Below, in pieces: positions 8,737 to 18,707 of a stretch of 64,000 bases of DNA. The stretch comes from Polyangiaceae bacterium. GTDB taxonomy: Bacteria > Myxococcota_A > Polyangia > Polyangiales > Polyangiaceae. Each line of letters starts with the position of its first letter. Within the stretch, counting starts at the first letter, position 1. The position numbers were made by a program, and so were the translations under genes. The notes beneath the pieces are model-generated. The model did no database searches and had not been told where the DNA came from. It was given only the letters and a program-made list of their open reading frames with translations. Location: NCBI GenBank assembly GCA_025353725.1, contig JANXOF010000044.1:1-64000 (forward strand). The letters are read 5' to 3'.

Positions 8737-11700
8737 ATGACGGCCGCACGTTTCAACAAGGTCCAGACTGAGCTCGATTTCCCGAGGGACGAGCGCACGA
8801 CTTTAGCGTTTTGGAAAGAGCGAGGCATCTTCGCAAAATCTCTAGAGCTCACGAAAAACGGAACGCCGTTCGTGTTCTATGAGGGGCCGCCGACCGCCAA
8901 TGGCATGCCGCACAACGGCCACGTGCTGACGCGTGTCATCAAAGATGTCTTTCCGCGTTACAAGACGATGCAAGGATACTACGTCGCGCGTAAAGCCGGA
9001 TGGGACACGCACGGACTACCCGTCGAAGTCGAAGTCGAGAAGGAGCTTCGAATTCATGGGAAGGCTGCGATTGACGCCTTTGGCGTCGAGCCTTTCGTCA
9101 AGAAATGCATCGATTCGGTCTTTCGCTATACCAAAGAATGGGAAGACCTCACCGATCGTGTCGCGTTTTGGGTCGACTTGCCGAGCGCTTATGTGACTTA
9201 CCATAAGAGCTACGTCGAAAGCGTGTGGTGGGCACTTTCCGAGCTCTTCAAGAAAGGCCTCCTTTATCAAGGACACAAGGTCCTCTGGTGGTGGGCTCAA
9301 GGAGGCACCGCGCTCTCGTCGGCGGAGGTAGGGCTCGGCTACAAAGACGTCGATGACCCCTCGGTATTCGTCGCTTTCCCCTTGGTCAATGAGCCGGATA
9401 CCGCGCTCGCCGTGTGGACCACGACGCCGTGGACACTCCCCTCGAACATGTACGCGGCGGTCAACGCGAAGTTCGAATACGCCGTCGTCAAGGGTGATCC
9501 CGAAAAGGTAAAGTCACCCTGGGCGAAGAAGGCGCTGGAGACCAAGCTCATTGTCGCCAAAGACATGGTCGCGGGCCTCGAAAAAAAGCTGGGCACGACA
9601 CTGAAGGTCGAAAGAGTCGTCCGCGCAAGCGAGCTGATTGGCCAAGCGTACACGCCTCCTTTCGACGTTTTCGCGAAAGATGCCTTCGCGAACGACGCCG
9701 TGTGGAAGGTCATCGGCGCGGACTTCGTTTCGCTCGACGCTGGAACGGGCATCGTCCACATCGCTCCTGCCTTTGGCGAGGACGACTTTGCGGCACACCG
9801 GAAGGTGGCGAGCGGCGAGGCCTCGATCTTCTGTGCGGTAAAGCCCGACGGAACGTTCGTCGACGCGATGGGCAAGTACGCAGGAGTCTGGGTAAAAGAC
9901 GCCGACAAGGGCCTTATCGAGGACCTTAAGTCTAAGGGTATTCTAGTCCACTCTGAGCTCTATCGTCACTCTTATCCGTTCTGTTGGCGAGCCGAAAATG
10001 ATCCGCTCATTCAACTTGCGCGACCAGCCTGGTATATCAAAACCACCTCTGTCAAAGAGGCTGCAATTGCCAACAATCGCGCCGTCCGGTGGATTCCCGA
10101 ACATATCAAAGAAGGTCGTATGGGCGACTTTCTTGCGAACAACGTTGACTGGGCTGTTTCGAGAGAGCGCTACTGGGGAACGCCGCTCAACATTTGGATA
10201 AACGACGCGAGTGGGAAGATGGAGGCGCCTGCGTCGATGGCGGAGATCCTCGCAAAGAACGCGCGGGCGTTTGACCACTTCGATGAAGCCAAGAAGAACG
10301 ACCCGTCCTTGAGCGAACACTTGGTGCTCCACAAGCCGTGGATTGATCGCGTGACGTGGCAGAATCCGGGCGAAGAGGGAACGTACCGCCGCGTCCCCGA
10401 AGTCATCGATTGTTGGTTCGACGCCGGGAGTATGCCCTTTGCGCAATGGGGCTTCCCACATGCTCCAGGAAGCGTCGAGCAACTTCAAAAGAACTTTCCC
10501 GCAGACTTCGTGAGCGAGGCCATCGACCAAACGAGAGGGTGGTTTTACGGGTTGCTCATGATTTCCACGCTTCTCTTTGATAGCGAAACCCAAAAGCGGT
10601 TCGGTTTGGCTCCTGAGCGTGCGTACCCGCATCCGTACAAAGCGTGCATTGTCCTCGGTCACGTCTCGGACAAGGAGGGTAAGAAGGAGAGCAAGTCAAA
10701 AGGCAACTATACGCCCCCAGATCTCGTGCTGAGCCGAGTGTCCATGGCTTTCGCGGTGCTCGCAGAGGCCAAGGGCATCACGCCGGAAAAGGGTGTGGCC
10801 TTCGTAGCGAAGGAAGATCTCGAGGGAATGGATCTCCGCGAGGGAGGCGCCATCGACATTGAACCTTCGCCGCGTGAAGGAGAGGCGCAGCTCACCCCCC
10901 AACGCGCCATCGTCAAGGTCGGGAAAGGGCTTCCGCGACGCGTTGTTGTCCTTCATCAGGCCGAGCGCGAGACCCTATCGGTCGAGCCCACAAAGACTCC
11001 AGCCGTAAAGCCGGTTGAAGTGCCGTGGCTGCCGCCCAACGAACGTGTGACGCTGTTCGACCCGGCAGCGCCGGCTCCGGGCGCCGACGCCTTTCGCTGG
11101 TTCTTCTTCGCGTCGAGCCCGCCGTGGAGTTCCACACGGCATTCGCTCGCGAACGTTCGCGATATGCAGAAGGAAACCCTCGTCAAGCTTCGGAACGTGT
11201 ATTCGTTTTTTACGATCTACGCGAACATCGACGGGTTCGACCCCAGCCTCCCGATGTCAAAACCGGAGTTGCGGTCCGAAATCGATCGCTGGATCGTGAG
11301 CGAGCTGAATTTGCTTGTGCAGGGTGTAACTGCGGACCTTGACGCGTACGACGTCTACAGCGCCACGGCGCGGATCACCACGTTCGTCGACTCCCTGTCG
11401 AACTGGTACGTGCGTCGGTCGCGGGACAGATTCTGGCGCAGCGGCGCTGTCGGTTCGGCCGTCGCGAAGGAAGGCGCGAGTGACGACACCGATAAGCGAG
11501 CGGCTTACGAAACCTTGTACGAGGTGCTCACCACGCTCGCACGCGTCATGGCGCCGTTTACTCCCTATCAGTCCGAGGCCATTCATCAGAACCTCGTCGT
11601 GGTCGGCGCCGCGAACGCTGCCGTCGAAAGTGTGCATCTTGCATCTTTTCCGAAGCCCAACGCGGCGCTCATCGACGCCGTCCTGTCGCAGACGGTCAGG

Positions 11701-12444
11701 GCGGTGCGGGACGTCGTAAGCCTCGGTCTGCAAGTCCGCACGCAGGGCAAGCTGAAGGTACGGCAGCCACTTTCTATCGCGAGGGTGCTCATGGCGAAGC
11801 CGGCGCTCGCCGAGCAGCTCCACACCTACGTCGACATGATCAAGGACGAACTCAACGTCCTCGCCGTCGAAATCGTCACGAAGGGCGCGGAGGAGTACGT
11901 CGCCTACAAGGTCAAACCGAACTTTCGAACGCTCGGCCAGAAGGGCATGGGCGCGCAGGCCCAGCAGCTCAAATTGGGCATGGCGGCGATGTCGACGCAA
12001 GACGCGCAAGCGCTCGTCTCGGAGGTCCTCGCAAACGGCAAAGCCACGTGTTTCGGCATCGACATCGAGAGCGCAGACCTCGAAGTCGGATTCGATGCGA
12101 AGGAAGGGTATGCCGCGGCAGGTGACCGCATCGGCGTCGTCGTCCTCGACACACGTCTGACCGAGGCGCTGTCGGACCTCGGTTACCTTCGCGAGTTACA
12201 GAATCGAATTCAATCAGCGCGGAAAGAACTGGCGCTTGACTTTGTAGATCGCATTGAAATCCACATGACCGGAAGCGCGCGTGCGTTGCGGATTGCGGAG
12301 GCTAACGGGGAGGCTATTCGGCGTGAATGCCTCGCCACTTCGCTGATTTTCGGTGCGCCCGAGCCACGGGGCGCGGTCCCCAACGCGATGCGCGAGGTCG
12401 ACATTGAGGGAGACGCTGTCGAACTCTGGCTCGCGAAGGTCTAA
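8737..12444 (+). CDS. ileS: Isoleucyl-tRNA synthetase, eukaryotic-like type 2, with an extra insertion
   Basis: Charges tRNA-Ile in the cytoplasm. The 1235-aa protein has the class I signature as PHNGH (58-62), the IleRS editing domain (TTPWTLPSNMYAAV) and a KMSKS loop written KESKS (650-654). Anticodon-binding helices follow, then a C-terminal region of the type found in eukaryotic-like IleRS (VDRIEIHMTGSARAL near the end). The family is usually about 1050 aa. The excess is mostly one insert of about 115 residues between KESKS and the next conserved block GADAFRWFFF (about 781), where normally only some 15 residues intervene. The insert is Glu/Pro/Val-rich and resembles nothing I know. Type 2 enzymes are often mupirocin-insensitive. 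It stands alone between a gap and a hypothetical gene. Confidence 0.97.
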   Translation: MTAARFNKVQTELDFPRDERTTLAFWKERGIFAKSLELTKNGTPFVFYEGPPTANGMPHNGHVLTRVIKDVFPRYKTMQGYYVARKAGWDTHGLPVEVEVEKELRIHGKAAIDAFGVEPFVKKCIDSVFRYTKEWEDLTDRVAFWVDLPSAYVTYHKSYVESVWWALSELFKKGLLYQGHKVLWWWAQGGTALSSAEVGLGYKDVDDPSVFVAFPLVNEPDTALAVWTTTPWTLPSNMYAAVNAKFEYAVVKGDPEKVKSPWAKKALETKLIVAKDMVAGLEKKLGTTLKVERVVRASELIGQAYTPPFDVFAKDAFANDAVWKVIGADFVSLDAGTGIVHIAPAFGEDDFAAHRKVASGEASIFCAVKPDGTFVDAMGKYAGVWVKDADKGLIEDLKSKGILVHSELYRHSYPFCWRAENDPLIQLARPAWYIKTTSVKEAAIANNRAVRWIPEHIKEGRMGDFLANNVDWAVSRERYWGTPLNIWINDASGKMEAPASMAEILAKNARAFDHFDEAKKNDPSLSEHLVLHKPWIDRVTWQNPGEEGTYRRVPEVIDCWFDAGSMPFAQWGFPHAPGSVEQLQKNFPADFVSEAIDQTRGWFYGLLMISTLLFDSETQKRFGLAPERAYPHPYKACIVLGHVSDKEGKKESKSKGNYTPPDLVLSRVSMAFAVLAEAKGITPEKGVAFVAKEDLEGMDLREGGAIDIEPSPREGEAQLTPQRAIVKVGKGLPRRVVVLHQAERETLSVEPTKTPAVKPVEVPWLPPNERVTLFDPAAPAPGADAFRWFFFASSPPWSSTRHSLANVRDMQKETLVKLRNVYSFFTIYANIDGFDPSLPMSKPELRSEIDRWIVSELNLLVQGVTADLDAYDVYSATARITTFVDSLSNWYVRRSRDRFWRSGAVGSAVAKEGASDDTDKRAAYETLYEVLTTLARVMAPFTPYQSEAIHQNLVVVGAANAAVESVHLASFPKPNAALIDAVLSQTVRAVRDVVSLGLQVRTQGKLKVRQPLSIARVLMAKPALAEQLHTYVDMIKDELNVLAVEIVTKGAEEYVAYKVKPNFRTLGQKGMGAQAQQLKLGMAAMSTQDAQALVSEVLANGKATCFGIDIESADLEVGFDAKEGYAAAGDRIGVVVLDTRLTEALSDLGYLRELQNRIQSARKELALDFVDRIEIHMTGSARALRIAEANGEAIRRECLATSLIFGAPEPRGAVPNAMREVDIEGDAVELWLAKV

Positions 12445-12527
12445 ACTTTCGGAGGCCACCGAGGCGAACCGCTCCGACCTTGTAGTGGCGTCTGGTATAC
12501 GTTCGGTCCCAAGATCGAGCGGGGGGA

Positions 12528-13991
12528 ATGCCAAATCAAAACCTGAAAGCAAAACGGACCCAGGAGTCGCCGCCCCCGAGCGGCAGCTTACCTCCGTCGC
12601 GGAGCACGCTTCCAGGCAAGCCGTCCAAAACGAGGGCGCTAGGCTCTAGGCCAGCCGTGATGGCAGTCAAGCCCCCTTCGCCGAGCGTGAAGGTCCGTCC
12701 GCGGGCGGAGGCCCTCGACAAGGCGACGAAGGAAAGATTCGACGTCGAACTCGACGCTGCGTTGAAGCGCAAGCCTGCGAACGAGGTGAAGCTCGCGGGA
12801 GCCCTCCGCGCACTTGCAGAGCTAAGCCCCGCGCTTCGGGGCTCGCTTGTCGAAGCCGCGCAAACGATGGTGCGTCGAGGGTCGTATTCGCGCGAGATTT
12901 ACGGCGTTTGTTTGCGCAGCCTCGCCGAGGCTGGGGATCGAAACATCGGAGGTGTCCTCAAGACAGCGCTTGCCGGTGAAGATGCGGGCGGAACCGTGAC
13001 GATGAGCGCGGCTTGCTTCTGCAAAGACGCCTCGCTGACTGCGCCACTCGCGAAGCTCGCGTCGAGCAGGCAATCGCACCTCGCTTTCGGTGCCGAAACC
13101 GCGCGCGTCTGCCGGAGCGAGTCGAACGGTGCGCACCTCGCCTCGCTGGCTCCCATGATCAAGGAAAGCCATCGGATTTCGCTTTGCGCGGAGCTCTTTG
13201 TGCCCCTCGCGCGCGCCGCTCCGTCGTCGATTTATCTTGGAGCTGCGCTCGGCGTTTTGCGCGGGGCGGAGCGTCATCTGGGTCGCTGGCTGGTCCTCGC
13301 CGACGTCGCGGTGAAAGCAGGCGACCTTGGGCCTCTACAAGAAGCGACGGCAAAAGCATCGATTGGGCCGTCGAGTTCGCGCGTAGCTTGGTCGCTTGTG
13401 GCCTGGGCGCTTTCAGAGACGCGAAACGTCGTCGTAGCCGCCGGAAGGCCACCCTCAACGCCAGGTGGCGTGCACGGGATCGCGCGACTCGGTCTTCCCC
13501 CCATTCCCTTAGTGCGGCCAACGGTTGAGCTTGTTGCGAGGCTTTCGGATCGTCCGAGCGCCGATCGTGACACCACCTTTCTATTCCGGTTGGCTCGCGC
13601 GCGTTCCGTGAGTTGCAAGGCGATGCTCGAGGGACTCACGAAAGCGTTACCTTTGAGCGACGAAGTCGCCGTTCGTGCCGCGTCGTATCTCGCGCGCGAC
13701 CACGCTCGGGCAGACTTGGTCGACGCGCTCGCCGACTGTGCGCAGACCGCGACCCGCGAAGAATTGCGTGGTGTCGCTGTCGCGGCACTTTGGGATTCGG
13801 GAACGCTGGGGTCGCGCGAAAGGGCCCGCGCCCTAAGCGATGACCTCGTCGATTCGCCCTGCCTTTCGAACGTCGCCTGGGGCGCACTCGTGCGTGCCGC
13901 TCATGCGGGAGCGACGGGGAAAAACGATCCCGACTTCGTCATTCTGAGCGAATCCGCCTTTCGCTGGATTCACTGGGGCTGGCTCGAGTAG
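12528..13991 (+). CDS. Hypothetical protein, alpha-helical repeat-like
   Basis: 487 aa from an ATG at 12528 (MPNQNLKAKR) preceded directly by a G-run. An alternative ATG at 12658 (MAVKPPSPSV) would skip a Pro/Lys/Ser-rich leader. The body (residues about 65-480) is a string of amphipathic Ala/Leu/Arg helices such as KLAGALRALAEL, LAKLASSRQSHLAF and VAVRAASYLARDHARADLVDALADC, reminiscent of HEAT-like solenoids. There is no signal peptide, membrane segment or catalytic motif. I do not recognise the family. It lies 83 bp after ileS and 43 bp before an exported protein gene, so it may be co-transcribed with either. Confidence 0.8.
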   Translation: MPNQNLKAKRTQESPPPSGSLPPSRSTLPGKPSKTRALGSRPAVMAVKPPSPSVKVRPRAEALDKATKERFDVELDAALKRKPANEVKLAGALRALAELSPALRGSLVEAAQTMVRRGSYSREIYGVCLRSLAEAGDRNIGGVLKTALAGEDAGGTVTMSAACFCKDASLTAPLAKLASSRQSHLAFGAETARVCRSESNGAHLASLAPMIKESHRISLCAELFVPLARAAPSSIYLGAALGVLRGAERHLGRWLVLADVAVKAGDLGPLQEATAKASIGPSSSRVAWSLVAWALSETRNVVVAAGRPPSTPGGVHGIARLGLPPIPLVRPTVELVARLSDRPSADRDTTFLFRLARARSVSCKAMLEGLTKALPLSDEVAVRAASYLARDHARADLVDALADCAQTATREELRGVAVAALWDSGTLGSRERARALSDDLVDSPCLSNVAWGALVRAAHAGATGKNDPDFVILSESAFRWIHWGWLE

Positions 13992-14034
13992 CGGCTTCGC
14001 TTTTTCGGCGACGGCGTTCGAAGACAATCCGTCT

Positions 14035-15963
14035 TTGGATGCTAAGATTAGCGTATTGCGGTTTCGCTCTTCGCGTCTGGTTACATGGTGTTTTGGTGTT
14101 CTTGTCGGCACAGGTGTGTTCCCGGACGGCCGCGCGTCCGCGGAGCCGCTCTCGGTCGGTGCCCACGACGCAAAAGCCGGCGTCGCCTCTGAGCCACCGC
14201 GTTGGGCGCCCACGGAGCGACTCTTACTCATCGCCGACCGCGACGACGACGATGTGGACGGAACGCCCGACGGTGAGGATGCAAACGTCGTGGCCAACGC
14301 GCGGGTAGACCTCCAGACGCTCGACGCGCGCTACGTGGGAGCGACTCTTACGCCCCAATCGGGTAGCGAAAGCACCCGGGTTTTGGTTCGTGGAAAGCCT
14401 CTTTCGTGGGGCGCGCGTATCCCCGCTGGCGCACAGATCCAAGGCGTCGTTCCCGGGCATAGCTCACTTCTCGCGACGTTAGGCCTGCGCGTATGGACGC
14501 TCGCGGTCGATGTCCACGGCGTGGGAATGCGCGACGGAAGTGGGAACGCCGTCGACATGGCGCGTCAGAATGCCTCCCTGCAGCGGACGCCTCCCGCGCG
14601 TCTCGAGAGCGACGACGCTAACAGCGCGTTCGACGATCCTGACGCGTTGCGCATCACGACAAGCTCGCCCGAGGGAAGCTCGCTGGGAACGGTCTCGGTG
14701 GACTCGCTCGCGGCCGACGGAACGTCGCTCGACACGCTGCGCGACATCAAACTAACGTCCGTTGCGTGCGACCCGGGCGTGGCAACGTCGGCGACATGCG
14801 CCGCAAGTATGCCGCTCCGCTTCGTGAGCGATGACGTCGACCGCTCCCATCCGCTCGTCGCGATGCGATCGGTGCGCGCCGAAGTCGGAGGCGCTGTCGT
14901 CGTACGCGATGCGTCGGGGAAGAAGCTCCAGGCCATCCGTGTGGCAGGCCCGCGTAAGTCAAGTGTGGGCCCTCTCGGGAGACACCGGCTGACCCTTCAT
15001 CCAGTGGTCATGCGGCTCACGCCGGGGGGAGGCCCAGCGGTCGGAGGAACCGATGCCGGCGCCGTAGACACGCTTCGACAGGAGCTCGCGTTAGCTTCGG
15101 CTGTGTGGGGTCAATGCGGAATCACGCTCGGGCCCCCCGCTCAGCTGGAGGTAAAACTGGTCAATCCGCCCCCCCCTTACCTTGTTGCCATAGGTAACGA
15201 CGTCGGTCTGCCGGCAAGTGGCGGTTCCGTTCGATTGAAAATAGACGGAGCACCCCTGACGGTGGTGACAAAAAAGGGATGGTCGACGCGTCAGGTGGCG
15301 ATCGAACTGCAGCGTGCCGTGCAGCGTGCAGGCTTTGCGGCGACGCTCTCCGAGAACGCGCGTATCGCCCCGGGGGCCACGCCAAGCGTCGATGTCGCGG
15401 TGAGACGGCGCGACGGCTTATTCGCGACGGTCGACTTGGTCTCTTCGTCGGATGCGACGCTGAGCGTGGCCGTCGGCGCGGTCGACCTCACGGACGGACT
15501 CCAGCACTTCGGCGATTCGGATTCAGTCGCAGGAACACTCGAAGAGCGCGCACTGGTCAAGGCCATCGACGACGGCGACCCGAGCACCATCGAGCTCATC
15601 GTCATTCCCTTCTTCGCCGGCGGGGGCCGCATTGGAGAATCGTTCATTGCGAGCGACGGTTCAAGCATGCGAAACGTCGTCATCATCGACCGCGCCGGCG
15701 TGCGCGCGCGACGAACGAGCCTCACGCTCGCGCACGAGTTGGGTCACGTCATCTTGGACGAACCGGGGCACCCCGACGACTACGGCATCGACACGCCCAC
15801 GCTGCTCATGGACTCGGACGCAGCCGATGCTTCACCGTTTGGGCCGCGCCGCATTTCTGTCGATGAGTGCGGCCGCGCTATTCGCCAATCAGGCCCGAAC
15901 GCGCGTATGCCCCTATTAAGCGAGTGGAAACTCACGGCCATGCGCTACCCGCCCCGAAACTAA
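14035..15963 (+). CDS. Exported protein with C-terminal HExxH zinc-metallopeptidase motif
   Basis: 642 aa if started at the TTG at 14035. The N-terminus holds a hydrophobic signal segment (VTWCFGVLVGTGVF) and a probable cleavage site ASA-EP near residue 36. Just after it, an acidic run DRDDDDVDGTPDGED resembles a thrombospondin-type-3 or dockerin calcium loop. The middle has beta-rich segments of unknown family. Near the end, AHELGHVILDEPGHPDD (about 566-582) gives an HExxH zinc site with a third His eight residues later, followed by a Met-turn-like TLLMDSD. This pattern fits a metallopeptidase of the gluzincin/metzincin group, and peptidase activity is inference. No propeptide boundary is visible. 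It lies downstream of the helical hypothetical gene on the same strand. Confidence 0.8.
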   Translation: MDAKISVLRFRSSRLVTWCFGVLVGTGVFPDGRASAEPLSVGAHDAKAGVASEPPRWAPTERLLLIADRDDDDVDGTPDGEDANVVANARVDLQTLDARYVGATLTPQSGSESTRVLVRGKPLSWGARIPAGAQIQGVVPGHSSLLATLGLRVWTLAVDVHGVGMRDGSGNAVDMARQNASLQRTPPARLESDDANSAFDDPDALRITTSSPEGSSLGTVSVDSLAADGTSLDTLRDIKLTSVACDPGVATSATCAASMPLRFVSDDVDRSHPLVAMRSVRAEVGGAVVVRDASGKKLQAIRVAGPRKSSVGPLGRHRLTLHPVVMRLTPGGGPAVGGTDAGAVDTLRQELALASAVWGQCGITLGPPAQLEVKLVNPPPPYLVAIGNDVGLPASGGSVRLKIDGAPLTVVTKKGWSTRQVAIELQRAVQRAGFAATLSENARIAPGATPSVDVAVRRRDGLFATVDLVSSSDATLSVAVGAVDLTDGLQHFGDSDSVAGTLEERALVKAIDDGDPSTIELIVIPFFAGGGRIGESFIASDGSSMRNVVIIDRAGVRARRTSLTLAHELGHVILDEPGHPDDYGIDTPTLLMDSDAADASPFGPRRISVDECGRAIRQSGPNARMPLLSEWKLTAMRYPPRN

Positions 15964-16204
15964 GACGACGGGTGGGTCCAGCCGGCTGCGTCACTCCAAT
16001 GCCCTGCGCGCTACTTTGCCGTCGGCGTGACGGCAGAGCGATCCGCCGACTTGCCCTCGCAGGCGAGACGGCGCGCCTGCGGCGGGCTCAGTTCCATGCT
16101 CGCCTGGCCTCCCCAATCGACCGCTTCACCATGGAGCAAAATTATGAACTGCCACTGCTCAAAACAATGGCTACTCATTGCTCAAAATAATACGGTTGTG
16201 GGGC

Positions 16205-17484
16205 GTGAAAACCGCGCTCGTTGAACGGCGCCTTCAGCCACACATCGAGCGCCTGTTGGGCACCGTGCCTGTCGTCATTCTGGAAGGGGCTCGGGCGGCG
16301 GGGAGAACGTCGATCGGTCTTTCCCTGCTTGCGCGCGGCTGCCTTGGTTCGATGGTTGCCCTCAGCGATCCCACGACGTTCGCGACCGCGGAAGCACCAC
16401 CGACATCGTTTGTCGCCGAGCTCGAGACTCCTGCGCTCATTGATGAGGCGCAACTCTTACCGGCGCTCGCACTTGCCGTGAAGAGGCGCGTCGATCGTGA
16501 AGCCATGAATGGCATGTTTATGCTCACGGGATCTTCGCGTCTGGGTCGCACGCAGTTAGGCGGCTCGGATCCGCTTGCGGGCCGCGCCGTGCGTTTGCGC
16601 CTTTGTCCAATGACGTAAGGGGAGCTCGCGGGCACGCCCGTAAACCTCGTCGAGACACTAAGCCTCGCGCAGCCGGGGAATGCGCACCCGAACGCGGGAC
16701 TTACGCGTCAGAACTTGATCACGCGCATTCGTAAGGCGGGCTACCTTTACTTGCAGGGCTTCGCGGGCCCCTTGATCCTCGCATACGAGAGCAACTTGCG
16801 TAGGAATACGTTGAAGCTGTGACCTACCACGAAGTCGGCGCACGGCATGATCGCGCCGAGTTGCTCAGACTCTTTCGCTACCTGGCCGCGAGTACCGCTC
16901 GCCTCGCAAACGTGAGCACCATCGGAAGCGAACTCGGCGCGACGCGTTCGACCGTGACCGCGCGGCTCGCATCGCTTGACGCGAGCTTTTTGCTTCATGC
17001 CGTTGCAGGGCGTCGTCCCGCAGAACATCGCACTCTCACCGCACATCCGAAGATTCACGCCGCGGATACGGGCCTCGCGGCGTGAGCCGCACGCATGGAT
17101 GATGCGCCATCGGCTGCACTGTTCGTGTCAATGCTAGAGACGTTGGTGGTCAATGAACTGGCCGCGCAATCCGGATGGCTTCCCAATGGTCCGGTGGTCC
17201 GCCACTGGAGGGACATGGCGAAGAAGCTTGAGGTCGATGCCGTGCTCTTGCAAAGCGACGGGCAATCGCTGGCCGTTGAAGTCAAAGCGGGCGCAGACGT
17301 TCGGCCTGAGGACCTCAAGGGTATGCGTGGGTATCTCGCTTCGGTGCCGGGAGCGACACTAGGCCTTGTATTTTACACTGGAGAGAGGACGTTTCAACTC
17401 GATGAAAGAATTTGGGCAGTGCCGATTTCCGCCTTGTGGGCGGGCCTTCTGCAAGCGCCAGCACGGAAACGTGGATCGGCATGA
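16205..17484 (+). pseudogene. AAA+ ATPase with DUF4143 C-terminus, broken by nonsense and frameshift mutations
   Basis: Family proteins are about 400 aa. Here the first part starts at GTG 16205 (KTALVERRLQPHIERLL), and its P-loop reads EGARAAGRTS, with Arg where the Walker lysine belongs. It stops at a TAA at 16616-16618. The context LCPMT-stop-GELAGTP against the usual L-P-T-Q-G-E-L indicates a CAA to TAA change. The frame continues (TRQNLITRIRKAGYL) to about 16818. Homology then resumes in another frame from 16819 (a winged-helix-like segment, VTARLASLDASFLL) and meets a TGA at 17083-17085. It ends with a nuclease-like tail (VDAVLLQSDGQSLAVEVKAG) at 17484. Three lesions plus the altered Walker A mean no functional product. 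Such ATPases are common accessory genes of unclear role. Confidence 0.85.
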
Positions 17485-17601
17485 AGGCGGTCACCTAACC
17501 CCCGCTGGACGCGTGAAACGTCACGCCGTGCCGAAACATAAGGCCTACCTTCACAAAGGTAACGAACAAAAGCCGCGAAGGCCTTCCGCTGCTCGAAGTG
17601 G

Positions 17602-18519
17602 CTAGTCGCCGAGGATCGCCGAGAGCTTGATGGTCTGTTTGCATATGCGCTCGAGCGTCGCGAGGGGAGTCCCGCACGGTGGTCGCACATACGCAGCGTT
17701 TTGATGGTCGTCGGACGATGACGTCCAGTATTTTCGTTTGGATTCGGCGAACTCTCGGTAATAGGCCGCGACTTCTGCCTTGTGCCGAGACGTGTAGACC
17801 TCGATGCCCCGGGCGTATTCCAACACTTGCATCGTGCGATCCTTGTCGCGGTAGCGCGTCGGGTGCGCGACGACATCGACCGCGCCGTCGTCGCGAATCA
17901 ACTCGATGAGCTCCTCCGGTCGCCATCCGAAGAGATCGCGATTGGGGCCACGGCTCGACCAGAAATCAATGTGATGTTGACGAAAAAGCTCAAAGATCGC
18001 GACGCGTCGATCCTCGGATAGCGCCGCCCCCGGACCTTCACCGGAGCGGTTGACGATGCGCAAGATCGTCGCCTGCAACGCAGGAAAAAGGGGAGCCGGG
18101 CAAGCCTCTAGCTCAGAGGTGGGGTCGAGGGCTTCACGCTCGTCCGTAGCGAGCGTTCGCATCCATTCGAGGACAAACGCCTTCCAGCGATCTTGCATAA
18201 GAAGGCCTCGTCGGTAGAGCCCTTTTTGTTCGAGTTCAAAGTTCTCCAGCACGTCGTGCGGATAATAGGCAAGGACGTGAAACTGCTCCTCGCCGCTGTC
18301 TCCGTAGTTGAGGTGTGACGTGACCTCGAGCGCCGGAATGAACAGCATGTTCGTGCGCGAAGCCGCCACGGCTCCGGCGCGCACGCCCGTGAGCACGTCG
18401 TGGTCGGCTATTGCGATGGCCTTCATGCCAAGTGAGCGCCGAAATTCAACGTACTCATCGGGGGTAGCTCGCCCGTCGGAGTGATACGTATGTCCGTGTA
18501 GGTCAGTTGAGACGAACAT
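17602..18519 (-). CDS. PHP-domain metal-dependent phosphoesterase
   Basis: 305 aa from the ATG at 18519 (MFVSTDLHGHTYHSDG). An in-frame start about 100 codons further upstream would overlap the divergent gene and adds low-complexity sequence. PHP metal-ligand motifs are visible: DLHGHTYHSDG (HxH), IAIADHDVLTG (DHD), a Glu in PALEVTSH, a His in VDVVAHPTRYR, and SSSDDHQ near the C-terminus. PHP proteins hydrolyse phosphoesters such as histidinol phosphate or nucleotide monophosphates, and the substrate here is not readable. It is divergent from the amylase-radical SAM gene, with about 190 bp between the preferred starts, and a joint regulatory region is likely. Confidence 0.88.
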   Translation of the reverse strand: MFVSTDLHGHTYHSDGRATPDEYVEFRRSLGMKAIAIADHDVLTGVRAGAVAASRTNMLFIPALEVTSHLNYGDSGEEQFHVLAYYPHDVLENFELEQKGLYRRGLLMQDRWKAFVLEWMRTLATDEREALDPTSELEACPAPLFPALQATILRIVNRSGEGPGAALSEDRRVAIFELFRQHHIDFWSSRGPNRDLFGWRPEELIELIRDDGAVDVVAHPTRYRDKDRTMQVLEYARGIEVYTSRHKAEVAAYYREFAESKRKYWTSSSDDHQNAAYVRPPCGTPLATLERICKQTIKLSAILGD

Positions 18520-18707
18520 GCCTTTGGCTCCAACGCGAGGGTTCTGCCACGAGTCTATGGGCAAACCTCGGGGCGCGATAGGAAGAGTGTAGTTTGGCCA
18601 GCCTTTGTTACCTCCTTTCGACGCAACCTGCGGTCGTCGCTTCGGTGTAACAGCCGCGCCATGAGGAGCGCACGATCCGCGTCTCCGTTCGTGCTCGAAC
18701 GAGGCCG

